From Glandiceps talaboti (Eukaryota; Hemichordata; Enteropneusta; Spengelidae), in contig NC_135549.1 in assembly GCF_964340395.1 (NCBI RefSeq), forward strand, positions 23,389,842 through 23,453,841: a DNA stretch of 64,000 bases, in the 5' to 3' direction. The notes beneath the pieces are model-generated. The model made no database searches. It worked only from the letters and a program-made list of their open reading frames with translations, and was not told the origin of the DNA. Position 1 is the first letter of the stretch; every line of letters starts with the position of its first letter. This document shows, in pieces, positions 22,164 through 32,597 of this stretch. Both the position numbers and the translations under genes were made by a program.

Positions 22164-22373
22164 CTCTCCATAATCTCGTTGCACTTCTTGGTCTGGTCAG
22201 ATGTGGAGGTCCATCAACGTGTATGGCATTCTCGACTTCAGCTTGTCTTGCCCTTGCTTGGCGTTCTGCAACCCACGTGTTCATATATACGAGTATGAAA
22301 CACATCACGTACAAGAAAAACACCCCACACGCAACAGGGACAAGACTCATTAAGTCATATGCTGGACGAGTGT
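22164..22373 (-). CDS. Transmembrane exon of the smaller EGF/TM/PPxY gene
   Basis: 70 codons between acceptor CTAACTTATAG and donor TGGAGAG|GTAAATAG, phase 1 at both ends. It reads DTRPAYDLM, then a hydrophobic helix SLVPVACGVFFLYVMCFILV ending in YMNTW, then a basic, Arg/Gln-rich cytoplasmic stretch. The segment VENAIHVDGPPHLTRP matches RNAIQVDGPPRMRRP in the paralogue exon at 32349-32597, so NAI-x-VDGPP is a family signature just inside the membrane. The extracellular juxtamembrane part is very short (about nine residues). Confidence 0.85.
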
Positions 22374-22473
22374 CTATAAGTTAGAGAATAAAAGTGAACG
22401 GTTTGAAACTTTGATATGAGTGCACTATGTCGGAGGGAGGGAGGGGAGAGGTATGGAGGGAGAGAGTTTTTTT

Positions 22474-22494
22474 TGTGCGTGCGTGCGTGCGTGC

Positions 22495-22529
<35 letters not shown>

Positions 22530-22534
22530 TGTGC

Positions 22535-22566
<32 letters not shown>
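22474..22566. repeat. (TGCG)n(TG)n(TCTG)n microsatellite
   Basis: Compound repeat in the EGF-to-TM intron; the overlapping plus-strand open frames are artefacts. Confidence 0.95.
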
Positions 22567-22679
22567 TGTCTATTTATGTATATGTGCTTATGCGCATGTT
22601 AATATTCGAATACGTCATCGTTCACGTCTCATACAGTTATTTAGAAAACATAATTTACGATTAGCCTGTATATATTCAC

Positions 22680-22808
22680 CTTTTCTCAACTCGCAGAAAT
22701 CGCCCATAAAGTCAAGCCGACAGAGGCACACCAAGGTTGTTTGGTTGCAGGCACCTCCATTTTGACAAACACCATCACCACAGGTCAAATTCATGGGTAC
22801 ATGCACAG
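22680..22808 (-). CDS. EGF-like domain exon of the smaller EGF/TM/PPxY gene
   Basis: 43 codons, phase 1 at both ends, between acceptor TTGTTTATCAG and donor AGAAAAG|GTGAATAT. The six cysteines run C-GDGV-C-QNGGA-C-NQTTLV-C-L-C-RLDFMGDF-C, a standard EGF fold with the C-x-C pair and a G before the last cysteine. There are sequons at NLT just before the domain and NQT inside it. Spliced to the TM exon it gives an ectodomain of one EGF repeat. A convincing signal-peptide exon upstream was not found; see the weak candidate at 23833-23857. Because the phase is 1, it could also be joined to exons of the larger gene upstream. Confidence 0.87.
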
Positions 22809-23832
22809 CTGATAAACAATACAAACCAAAGGAATGAATGGGTTGTCTTATAGATACGTTTGTATCAAGTACAAAAAGACACTGGTAATGTAATGGTAAG
22901 ACGATACAGCAAATCTACAACAATGTATGGCTGCTGCCCGCTTGCTTACTTTCACTGTGTTCTGCAAATAACTACAGGGAACACGTACTCAAATGTTTTT
23001 AATACTGGGATTAGCTTCTCTCTGTGTAAGTGATGTACGGGTATTGATTTTGATTTTTTTAAAATTCATAAAGCACCTCTCTGTTTATTACTTGGAAAAA
23101 GAGAGTGAACAACATAATTATACTGAATCATTTTTTTGTAAAAAAAATTGCAAAAAAAACCCAATACATGAGACTTGCATCGGAAATCACCGTCACGAAT
23201 ACTTTACCTGGCCAGTTCAATAAATCTGTACAAAATAATTCTAACACTGGCTATCATTATTGAGTTATAGACAAGGACCTGGTCAATGCTGTTTCACATA
23301 ATATTGTTTTTTCAAGTAGGAAAACAGTATAGTTAAATTATAAATTATAAAAAGGGTCAAATGAAGGTCATATCACTACAACAGTTTCTATGGTACCTGC
23401 TCTCACACCTTCTATTTAGATACACGCCAATGGTTCAGAAGACGGACGGATAGAAAAGTGGGCTAATCGATTTCGTGTTAGATCCTTTGTTTTTTTGGCG
23501 GAGACAGTCTCTTTCCGTAGTTGACACTCTACATATTCGGAATATTTCTTATTTTCCCCGCAACTTGATAAATGAATGACAAAGTTACAGAATCGGAACA
23601 CCCCCCCCACCCATTCAATATACATTGTCTAAAATAAGGTGACATCAAAATCACATCACAGAAAAATAAAATGTAACTAGATATTTTCCTTACAAATAAA
23701 GCGTACAGACTCTTATAGGATTAATAAGGTCCTGGCATTGAAGCAGTGCTAAACATTTACAAGGAAAAACTCGCACAGATGCGTCATTTGTACGTGATCT
23801 ACATACTGCCGTGTTTCAGGTCGTAAACTTAC

Positions 23833-23857
23833 ACATCACTAACGACTTCATCGTCAT
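23833..23857 (-). CDS. Weak candidate start exon for the smaller EGF/TM gene
   Basis: Minus-strand ATG at 23857 gives MTMKSLVM and then a strong donor T|GTAAGTTTAC in phase 1, which would join AVHVPMNLTCGDG. The phase and distance (1 kb) fit, but the eight residues are too short and not hydrophobic enough for a signal peptide unless another small exon lies between. Included only as the best available candidate. Confidence 0.15.
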
Positions 23858-25678
23858 GGTAACCGACACTGCATCAGTCGCTGGCTGTCATCCGTAAGAC
23901 CCAACGTAGTCAGGTATGATTAAGAGCTATATGTATAGGATGATGTTTTGTGTGTAGAAGATGTGCCTCGGGAACATACCAGACATGCTATGAACATGAA
24001 AAATATACACACGCTTTAAACAAAACTGATATAATGTAGTAAAATAACTGAGTTAAGTAGTCGTGTGATTGACCTAAATTTGATACGTTTGATCAAAATA
24101 CAGCACATTGTTCTCGAAATTTGATAACACATTTATATCTGAACACATTTTAGTCTAAACATCGAGCGATATCTCTCATTTTTCATGTCGTCACGTACAT
24201 CGTATAAGAAACATCGGAATTTACTATACAACAAAGATAGTATACACTGTAGAGGTATGTTGGTCTGGCCAGTTACAAAATGGCGGTCAATTGACTGATG
24301 AAATGCTATTGTATTGAACGCAGACTATTGCCTATACAACACACATATGGATCAATGTCTTTCTATTTCAACATCATCATCACTGCACATCACTGACAGT
24401 CGATAATAAAGTACAGGTGGGTGGACATGCAATTCTTAGTTCTACCCTAAATCACATCTCTAGTAGAAGACATCCGAATTTCGAGACATTATGTCATCAA
24501 AGTCCATCTTCAAAATAACCTTTCGGCATTGCAATTTAGTTAGTTTTGCATTGTTTTGCATGTAATTCCGTGCATTATATCGTCGTTTTACTTGTTAATG
24601 ACTATCCCAAATGAGTGGTCTTCATAACTTATAACTTTGTGCGAAAATTATGAAAGAAAATATAGGCCTACTCACCTATGGAAACGTGATATCGGAACTA
24701 ACCTATTCACGACCCTAAAGTGACGACTTCGTACAACATTGTATAGCTTGTATGCAAATAATATGACATCATGTGATTTGTCGTTTTGAGATTACGTGCA
24801 GTACAGACATAAATATTCGGTTATGCGTAGGATTTTTTTCGTGTTTCGGTTACCTTTTGAGATAATATTGATTCTAATGTAGCAGGTCCAGATATCAGCA
24901 GTTCATACGTATACGTGATCAAATTGAATACTTAGGAGACGGTGACGTAGACCCGGCATATACGTGTAGGGTCTATGCATAGGCAAATGGAAAGGCTTGG
25001 CAGGAATTTTTTGACACATGCGTATTTTATCTTGGGTGCTCTCAATTTCTTTTTTATTTGGGGATCAGCAAAAAAATATCTCCTATAAATCACAGAGATT
25101 TCACTTTACTTTAATTGTTTTTGTATCATTGAGTAAGAATACATCCAGAAATAACGAATATATTCATGATGTATATCCACATGCAGTAGATCATGTGACC
25201 TTTTTCTCACACGAAAAATGTGAAAGTGTTAACACACGCCACCAACTTATACGAAAGTTATCATTTATTTATATAACACATGCTTGTGTTTAATTACAGG
25301 GATTGGTTGTGATTAATGCAAAGAAATAAACTTTTCATAAAATGTTGTCCTCTTTCTGTCTTTGAATTGACTGAATAAAGACATCTTGTCTAACCCTTGT
25401 CTTTATCTAAATGTAAACATCTAAACTGCCAGATCAGTTACACTGCATATTGGCAGTGCGTCTTAGCTTTAGGGGGATTACCCACAGGTGAAGAGAGCAC
25501 CTTATTGGTATCGACTGGGTGTTGACTCGGTGAGATAATCCCAGAGAAGTTAAAGACTTGCTGACACTGCACGTACTATAGATGTTTACAATAGATAAGA
25601 GATTTACCAAGGTGTCTTTATTCACTTAATACACAAAGTCAAGAGACAGGAAGAGAACAACAGTTTATCAATTTCTGC

Positions 25679-25681
<3 letters not shown>

Positions 25682-25714
<33 letters not shown>

Positions 25715-25797
25715 CATGATTGCTTTACCCTGTGTTTTGATAAGGATTTTGTAACGGAGAAATCATCATCATCATCATCATCGTTATCATCATCGTT

Positions 25798-25872
<75 letters not shown>

Positions 25873-25998
25873 CCTAATCTAATCACACGTCAGCACCACC
25901 ACTCCCATCATCGTCGTGACAATAACGACGTCGATAGTACTGACCGGAAACAGCATCATCAACAACAAGAACGACGACAACAACAACAACAACAACAA
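25682..25998. repeat. Cluster of (AATC)n, (ATC)n and (CAA)n arrays
   Basis: AATC units at 25682-25712, ATC units about 25764-25830, CAA units about 25831-25873 and again about 25978-25998, with non-repetitive spacers. Confidence 0.93.
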
Positions 25999-26702
25999 GT
26001 ACACAAGTGGCCAGAGAGATTGCGACAATCAAGGATGACACGATTCGCAATAAAGCCCTTGAAAATATTTCTGGCCGACAGCAATCAATGTTTTAATGTT
26101 GTCGTCAAATTTGGAGAGTGAATACTATTTATTTATGTTAATCTTTATTTATGTTAATGAACCCTAAAAACCCAACAATTTCTCAAAGTTCAATATTTCT
26201 GGTAGTATTCAACTGTACACAGGCAAGGAAATTAGATAAGCAAAGTTTGACAATAGAAAACTGGGAGAGAATTATGTACAGATATATGTTATAGTAATTA
26301 CGATGTACGAAAAAAATGATTGTACATGGAATTCGATCATGACCCTTTAACGTGAACTTGAATATCCACACAATATCCCATCCCTTGCAACATATATGTA
26401 GATCTATGTAGATACTTCATTCGAGTGTGTATTTTTGACATTTTGGATACACCGTGTGTACTTTTCTTCAGGATATAAAAAATGGTTGTAAATGTAATAC
26501 AAGTGTAGCAAAAGTAACATTGATATGCCCCCCCCCCCCCGATTTCGGCAGTCACACCTAATATATCATCAATAACATGTTGTCAAGAACTCATGTCTAG
26601 AAGTCATAAACATACAAAATGTTATGGTTACGACGCTCTTAAACAAAATATAGTGTACAAAAATACAAAATTAAATTCTAAAAAAGTATGTGACCATACA
26701 CA

Positions 26703-26706
<4 letters not shown>

Positions 26707-26788
<82 letters not shown>
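26707..26788. repeat. (TA)n microsatellite
   Basis: About 40 TA units, left of the hairpin at 26963-27112. Confidence 0.95.
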
Positions 26789-26791
<3 letters not shown>

Positions 26792-26962
26792 CATATATAC
26801 TATACTTATACCATGCACGAGCTATGTAGAACAAACAATATTGAATATATACCATGTCTACGTCACTGGTACTGCTGTATTCGAAATATAAGTCAAAACA
26901 TTCAAAATTGTCATTACTTTCCGCAATGTTTCTTTGATATTACTGGCGCTGGTATAATTATG

Positions 26963-27107
26963 TTATTCTCCAATATTTTTCTTCATTCAGCCAGAAAATA
27001 CTCGTGACCTAAGGCTAGTCACTACTTGTCTAATGATACGTAGTGACAAAGGCCCATTTAATAGGTCACTTGTATTTTCCTTGGCTGAACGAAGAAAAAT
27101 ATTGGGG

Positions 27108-27112
<5 letters not shown>
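26963..27112. mobile_element. Fold-back element lying between two TA arrays
   Basis: The arm TTATTCTCCAATATTTTTCT... (26963-27010) is mirrored at 27063-27112 with a handful of mismatches over ~48 bp. A nested AGTCACTAC/GTAGTGAC pair lies in the 52-base centre. The right arm runs directly into (TA)n. It resembles a TA-targeting MITE. Confidence 0.55.
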
Positions 27113-27191
<79 letters not shown>

Positions 27192-27221
27192 GACTATAAA
27201 ACATTCATATTCATATGTATG

Positions 27222-27253
<32 letters not shown>

Positions 27254-27267
27254 TGTATGTATGTATA

Positions 27268-27317
<50 letters not shown>
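27113..27317. repeat. (TA)n - (TATG)n - (TG)n compound microsatellite
   Basis: TA units to about 27187, a short unique piece, TATG units about 27215-27266, then TG units about 27269-27317. Confidence 0.95.
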
Positions 27318-27320
<3 letters not shown>

Positions 27321-27933
27321 GTCTACGTACACGAGTATGTTGGTGTATGTCATTAATATTGGCAAGAGTTGACATTAATAAGTATTTCTCATCTTAATAA
27401 CATCAAATAAATCCTGGATTCTAATCCTAGAAGATATGTAAGGTTACAACATTGCTAACATTGGTTTTCTATTTTTGGTTTTGTTTTGATTTTTTTTTAA
27501 GGGGGGGGGGGTGAATATAATAAAACTGTTTGTGCATCATTGGTTAGGCCACACAAAATAAACGTCAATTTCATTTCAAAATATTTACAAATAGATATGT
27601 CAGAATTTAACATGTATATTTCAATTTATGGGGTCATGAAATCTCAAATGGTTATAATATCTTATTAAAAAGTTCAGATTCTTACGCGATTTTTTGGATA
27701 TTTTTGTCAAACTATAACAAATAGGGTCAGCAGGGGAGAACTATGTCCGTTATAGTCTGATAAAAACGAAAGCAAAATTGAATGTTGTTGTGTGTGGTAT
27801 ATGACGCACGTTGGTGATAGAGCCTGTACCTTGGGTTATATGGATATACCGTACTGTTATCAAGAAAGTGTAAACACTGAATGAAGTTGAATTGAATTGT
27901 CCGGCCACTTGGGGAAAGCTTGCAATCAGACAC

Positions 27934-28057
27934 AATCTGATGTGGTGAAAGCGGCTAGATGTGGGATGGCGGCAACCACCCGGAACAAAACAAATGTCAC
28001 AAAACGATGGAAATGTATGTAAATAAAGACATATAGCCGCTTTCACCACATCAGATT
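27934..28057. mobile_element. Small inverted-repeat element related to the AATCTGATG MITEs
   Basis: A 24-bp arm starting AATCTGATGTGGTGAAAGCG (27934-27957) is perfectly mirrored at 28034-28057. Adjacent TTTTAATCAGATTG repeats the AATCTGAT motif found in the TIRs at 11417 and 19698. Confidence 0.55.
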
Positions 28058-28203
28058 TTAATCAGATTGATTGATACCATCCATTGGTAACTCAGTTACG
28101 CTAACATGTTGCAACAATTGTTTCTTACTTTACTGATAGCTAGCTTTCCGTCGTAGTAGTTTGACGACGTGAACATTTACGAATCAACAATATGCACATA
28201 AAA

Positions 28204-28988
28204 GGAGCCTTCAGTAATTACAAGGGGGGGAGGGGGTTAACTTTTTAACAAATCGGTAATTGGGAAAGGGCTATTTTGTTTTAGAAATTGGAAATTTGGG
28301 CCACACTTTACATTGACTCATTTTGTATTAAAATCTAATTTGTGATTTTGGCAGGATCAAACCGCTGCCACTGGTTGCACATCCTACTGGTATTACATCT
28401 CACCACTGCCACCATTGTAAAGTAATATCGTAATATCAGTGAAATGCAGTGAATTAACTATTCGTTGTGATGTGAGGAGAGGAGGAGGACTCACAGTAGT
28501 AAAGGGGGACAGCATGGCAAGATGTTGGGGATAATGTGGTGGAGTGTGGAGATGTTGACAACCACGGCCCCGTCCTGAGGTTGTTATATGTGCACTCATC
28601 TAGTCTTTTGGAGTTCTTGCCTTCAGATGAGCCACTAAGAGCCAAACAGGCATTGATCTATTACAAACACAAAGTCACAGTGGTGGTAAAAGTGGGAAAC
28701 AACAAATGCCTTTAAAAACTATCAATGTGGTGGGATCTTTATACCAAAGAAAAAATCCTTGGCTCTATATATCTAGTGGGCGTCGAACCCAGGACCTCCT
28801 GACTACTTATCTTGAGCTCTAACAACTACGCCACATGGAGGCGGTTAAAAGTACTTTTTCGTTGAAATATTTGAACACGGTAAGGTCATATTTTAGAGAA
28901 GAAATTGAGGGAGGGCCATTTTTTAGCACAACGGATTCGGGGAGGGTCACATTTTATGCCACAGACCGGGCTTAATTTCCCCCGCCCC
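28204..28988. mobile_element. G-run-rich non-autonomous element, interrupted by a SINE head
   Basis: The left end GGAGCCTTCAGTAATTACAA is followed by a G run. The right part (GGGGAGGGTCACATTTTATG, CCACAGACCGGGCTTAATTT) is the reverse complement of the start of the element at 55885 (AAACCCGGTCTGTGG, GTGACCCTCCCCC). So this is one repeat family in opposite orientations. The interior has no frame. Confidence 0.5.
28770..28848 (-). mobile_element. tRNA-derived SINE head (pol III A and B boxes)
   Basis: On the minus strand, TGGCGTAGTTGTTAGAGC (A box, 28816-28833) is followed about 35 bases later by GGTTCGACGCC (B box, 28779-28789). TGGG/CCCA T-stem pairing is present. There is no matching acceptor stem, so it is not a working tRNA gene. 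It continues into non-tRNA sequence and fits a SINE promoter head. Confidence 0.55.
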
Positions 28989-29478
28989 ATGCCCACCCAC
29001 CCATGTACATACTGGAGGTTTCCTTAATTGTATTGTAATCATAGCACCAATGTCTACAGAAAAAACAACAACATAAATCACTTTAACAACAAAACTTCCA
29101 AGTATATACAGCTTATTCAAGAAATTTTGTTTTTTAGTCTGTTCCTTATAGTCCAAAGTGAACGTGGTGTCTGTCGCGTGTCGGTCTTCGAGATTTAAGT
29201 GTGCTTTGTTCGTTTCGTCCCATCTCAAGACCTGTAAATTATTCAGTCACAATCAAATACAATTTTATCATTACAAAAATATTTCATTAATTTTGCAGTT
29301 ATTTTGATCTTTGTACGGTGAGAACGTTGCTACATCATCCAATGATCTATCCGAGTGCGAGCCGATGTGTGTATTTCAGATGTGAATGACGTCATTATAT
29401 AAAGCCCGACATATAGTGTTGGCTTACAAATTATTATTTTAAAAGGCTCATACAAAAAAATAATTGCAATACACCCTG

Positions 29479-30218
29479 TCAAAGCGCCGTTGTCCTTTGC
29501 ATCAGTTCTGTTTCGTCATTCAATCTTACGCTGACGTCATCATCCTCCACGATTGCAAGCGGAACGTTGATGGCGTCGTCTTCCTCTTTTATCGATGAAC
29601 GGCTCCGACACGAGAGATTTTGTCTAACAAAGGCAAGAGCGTCTTCATTGCTCATATCACGCAATGAGAAACCTCGTTCACGAACTCCGTGTGTCTCATC
29701 AATATCGTCGCCATCACTCAGGTTATTCTCCTCGTGATGGTATTCAAAAACGCTATCATTTTCATCTGATTCCTCTTCGATTTTGGGTGGGGTTGTCTTG
29801 ATATGCGCACTGCTGCGAAGTCGTCGTGAATTAAGACGAGAATTGTGTTCATTTTGTTGTTCTGTATTGTCTTCTGCATTGTCTTCACCTGGAATGCTTC
29901 GCATAAAAATTCCGGACACCGACGAGTCCCTCCTACCATCTTCGTTATCAAATCCTTTCGCTGCTTCGTCGTATGAGGGCGGTACGAGGAAAAAATCAGC
30001 TTCGTGAACTGTAGCGACAGACACTCTTCTGTCAATGTCTTCGTTCGTCACATCGCCATATTTCGGGGGTGCGCTACCCTGTAAAATTGCTGGTGCGGTA
30101 CTAACTGCTTTCAATCCCGTAATACCTTCTCTTGAATGGCTTATTCGACGACCTGCACTTCTTTCGAAAGGAAGGTACCATGAAGGTCGATAAACTGAGC
30201 TTGATGAACCCTCGCGAA
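29479..30218 (-). CDS. Larger EGF/TM/PPxY gene, exon 5: cytoplasmic tail
   Basis: Phase-1 terminal exon (acceptor ATATATCTTTCAG) giving residues 201-446 of the predicted 446-aa protein and a TGA at 29479. Two PPxY motifs lie at residues 251-254 (APPKYGDV) and 280-283 (VPPSYDEA). The block SREG..VSTAPAILQG..PPKYG.V is shared with the smaller gene. Downstream are Ser/Arg stretches, a strongly acidic region (KIEEESDENDSVFEY, NLSDGDDIDE) and REEDD-like clusters, typical of a disordered signalling tail. RRISHS and RSRSS stretches could be basophilic-kinase sites. No enzymatic domain. It probably binds WW-domain proteins at the inner membrane face (inferred). No convincing polyadenylation signal could be fixed downstream. 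Confidence 0.88.
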
Positions 30219-30809
30219 CTGAAAGATATATAAAATATCAAATGTGTTATTCTATCTACTGTAGAGGACACGACTATATTATAACATCGACAGCAAATAC
30301 ATTCTTACATTTTGACACTGAACAATTAACATTTTACGTGACAGGCGTACGCCACGGCGTAAGGCGTTCACAGTAATAATCGAGCAAAGGTGAGAAACCA
30401 CAGTCCACATTTAAACTTTGTTTTCCATCTTGTTTGATTGAAAATGACAACCCAATTATGAAACAATCAATACAATGACTCCATCATTTTGGTATGACGA
30501 CACGGTGTGCCACAGTGGCAGTGCAAAGGTCAAACCGTTTGAGGAAAACAATTACTCTGCATTATCAAATTGAATTTGTCGGGGGCACGAGTTGAAATGC
30601 CACCCACCCACCCACCCACCCACTCAGCATCTCTGTGGGGTTAGGAATGCTAGTATATACAATATATATCCAATGATTTCATTCCGATAAAAAAAGTATC
30701 TAAGTTTGTTTTCCCTTACTGTGATATTCTAATACACTACACAATAAATGTAATATTGGATTTCTATACTCTAATATGACCCAACACTAAGACCTAATAA
30801 AATAATTGC

Positions 30810-31123
30810 GTGTTTCCGGTAACCCGACCGACCCTAGTTTAAGGCCCCGACCATAAACAATTTTTATAGTTAGAATGGTGAGAATTGACTTCTATTTCCG
30901 TGTAAATTTTCTTGCTCAAGTATCTTTGGTCAATTCTTTTTTGAAATCCCATTCCATTCCAAAAATGCTAGTTAATTAAAGTCATACAATATTGTCTGCA
31001 TATTCGTCTACGTATACTTCCCATATCGTCGTCCGTTACTTCTTTTACATCTCATCAAATGCAAACTATTACAGAAGTATTGTGACCAAAGAGTATCTTA
31101 TCTTGGAATCGAAGTAATTTCCC

Positions 31124-31185
<62 letters not shown>

Positions 31186-31614
31186 AATAATTATAATAAT
31201 AATAATTTTAAAAAACACGACCTACCCACGGAAACAAACACTTTTTTATTTTTATTTTTGTCTAGCAATTAAACACGTTTGTTGAATTTCGATTAATCGT
31301 AGTTGAGGAGACAGGCTATATGAACACATTTTATGGGGGCGTAATTTATGTTGTAGATACAAATATTGTATTCTAATCAATCATCAATCGCTATTGGTAG
31401 ACAGGTGTTGCATTTTTATCAGCAAAATATAAAAGAGTGTAAGGAAATAAAAACTCCAAATAAGCGAAAACAGACCAAAAGGTGGGAGTGGGGGTGGGGG
31501 TGGGGGGATTTATTCCTAAGTACCAGCCTTTATGCTAATAGAAGAAAGAATTTCTTATCTTTTTGTTTAAAAAAATAGTTTAGGGTCGGCGGTCGGTCGG
31601 GTAATCGGAAACAC
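30810..31614. mobile_element. MITE-like element, 'GTGTTTCCGRTAAC' family, copy A
   Basis: GTGTTTCCGGTAACCCGACC with CGACCCTAGTTTAAGG at the left is mirrored at the right as TAGTTTAGGGTCGGC...GGTAATCGGAAACAC-like sequence. Interior blocks (TTCTTGCTCAAGTATCTTTG, ACAGAAGTATTGTGACC, TCGAAGTAATT) match the element at 56200-56597. A (CAA)n array sits at 31125-31185 inside it. Confidence 0.65.
31125..31185. repeat. (CAA)n microsatellite
   Basis: About 20 CAA units within the MITE. Confidence 0.95.
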
Positions 31615-32348
31615 ACAATTTTTTATTTTATTCTGCCTTCAAGTCACAAATATAGAGTAATTACGGTTTTATTTCTCTCAAGTCAAATAGCTTATATATT
31701 CAACTGGTGACAATTTAAAATCGAGAGAATAGTGTATTTTAAAATTGCAATATAAAGATATATAGTAGACAGACATGTACAAATGAATAATTCATGCAAT
31801 TTAAAATCCATTAATTGCAGCTTGACGTTCCTATGGGATTTCTAATGGTTATTAAATAGTATGTTATATGAACAAACACAAAATCCCCTCGTCAATAAAA
31901 GCTACCTATTACCACAAAAATGTAATAAAATCATTCACAAACGTCGTTCCTTTTGAAGCACAAATACAGCCTAATTATAATCTCTACAGAAAGAAGTACG
32001 ATTATGTATTCTTGTGAATATATAGAATTTTGGAGGTCTCCAATAGAAGATCAAATATTTTCCTTCGTCCCGTCAACGAAAATACGAGTCGCACAAGGGG
32101 GCATTAAGAAGCCCCTTAGGTCACTAGTATTTACCACCTAAAAGCAGACGAATTATGGAAAATAGTATATCTTACTTGATATAAAGTATGAAAATTAACA
32201 ATTTTAATTATTTATCATTTATCATTAACTAATAACGTAGACACCTGTTGCAATGACGTAGTACGACAAGAAAATAAACCCGTGTTCATTTATTTTCTGT
32301 TCGAATATGTATAATTTGGCGAGTGCTTGGTAGAATAGTTATGATTAC

Positions 32349-32597
32349 CTGAGGCAGTTTCGACATCATCGGCAACATGATTACTGTTGACGTGAGGAGG
32401 CCTGCGCATGCGTGGAGGACCATCAACCTGGATGGCATTTCTGATTTCGTTAGCATCGTCTCTGGCTTCCTTCACTCTTTTGATGTTGATGTACAAGATG
32501 AGGAAACAAATAATAAACATAACAACGACAGCAAAAGACGCCGACACGATCATTGATCGCTTGTCTTTTTCTTTATCCAACGACGCATTCCACCAAT
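32349..32597 (-). CDS. Larger EGF/TM/PPxY gene, exon 4: transmembrane helix
   Basis: 83 codons, phase 1 at both ends (acceptor TCTTTCCAG; donor GCCTCAG|GTAATCAT). It covers residues 118-200: a short extracellular stalk DWWNASLDKEKDKR with sequon NAS, and a helix at about residues 133-156 (MIVSASFAVVVMFIICFLIL). A basic stop-transfer (NIKRVKEARDD) and the family signature RNAIQVDGPPRMRRP follow. The topology is type I single-pass. The open frame continues past the donor to an in-frame stop, so retention of intron 4 would give a short-tailed form ending ...YTYSNRK; whether that is used is unknown. Confidence 0.88.

Larger units (their letters stand above)
22809..29478. other. Between the two EGF/TM genes: no firm exon
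   Basis: It should contain the 5' end of the smaller gene and the 3'UTR of the larger one. Apart from the weak start-exon candidate it holds repeats only: AATC, ATC and CAA arrays, TA/TATG/TG arrays around 26.7-27.3 kb, two inverted-repeat elements, a G-rich element and a tRNA-derived SINE head. Confidence 0.5.
30219..32348 (-). other. Intron 4 of the larger EGF/TM gene
   Basis: No exon. Carries a CACC run near 30601-30622 and the MITE at 30810-31614. Confidence 0.7.

Noticed and set aside
23210-23270. MIASVRIILYRFIELA with donor GTAAAG as signal exon for the smaller EGF gene
   Set aside because: Ends in phase 2 and would shift the frame of the phase-1 EGF exon.
24676-24800. Strong minus-strand donor CATAG|GTGAGT
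   Set aside because: The preceding frame hits a stop; at most it is a 5'UTR exon, with no acceptor partner that can be defended.
25682-25873. CRISPR-like or structured repeat array
   Set aside because: Simple trinucleotide and tetranucleotide repeats in a eukaryotic sequence; no spacers.
28816-28833. Functional tRNA gene
   Set aside because: Acceptor-stem halves do not pair, although A and B boxes are good; better read as a SINE head.
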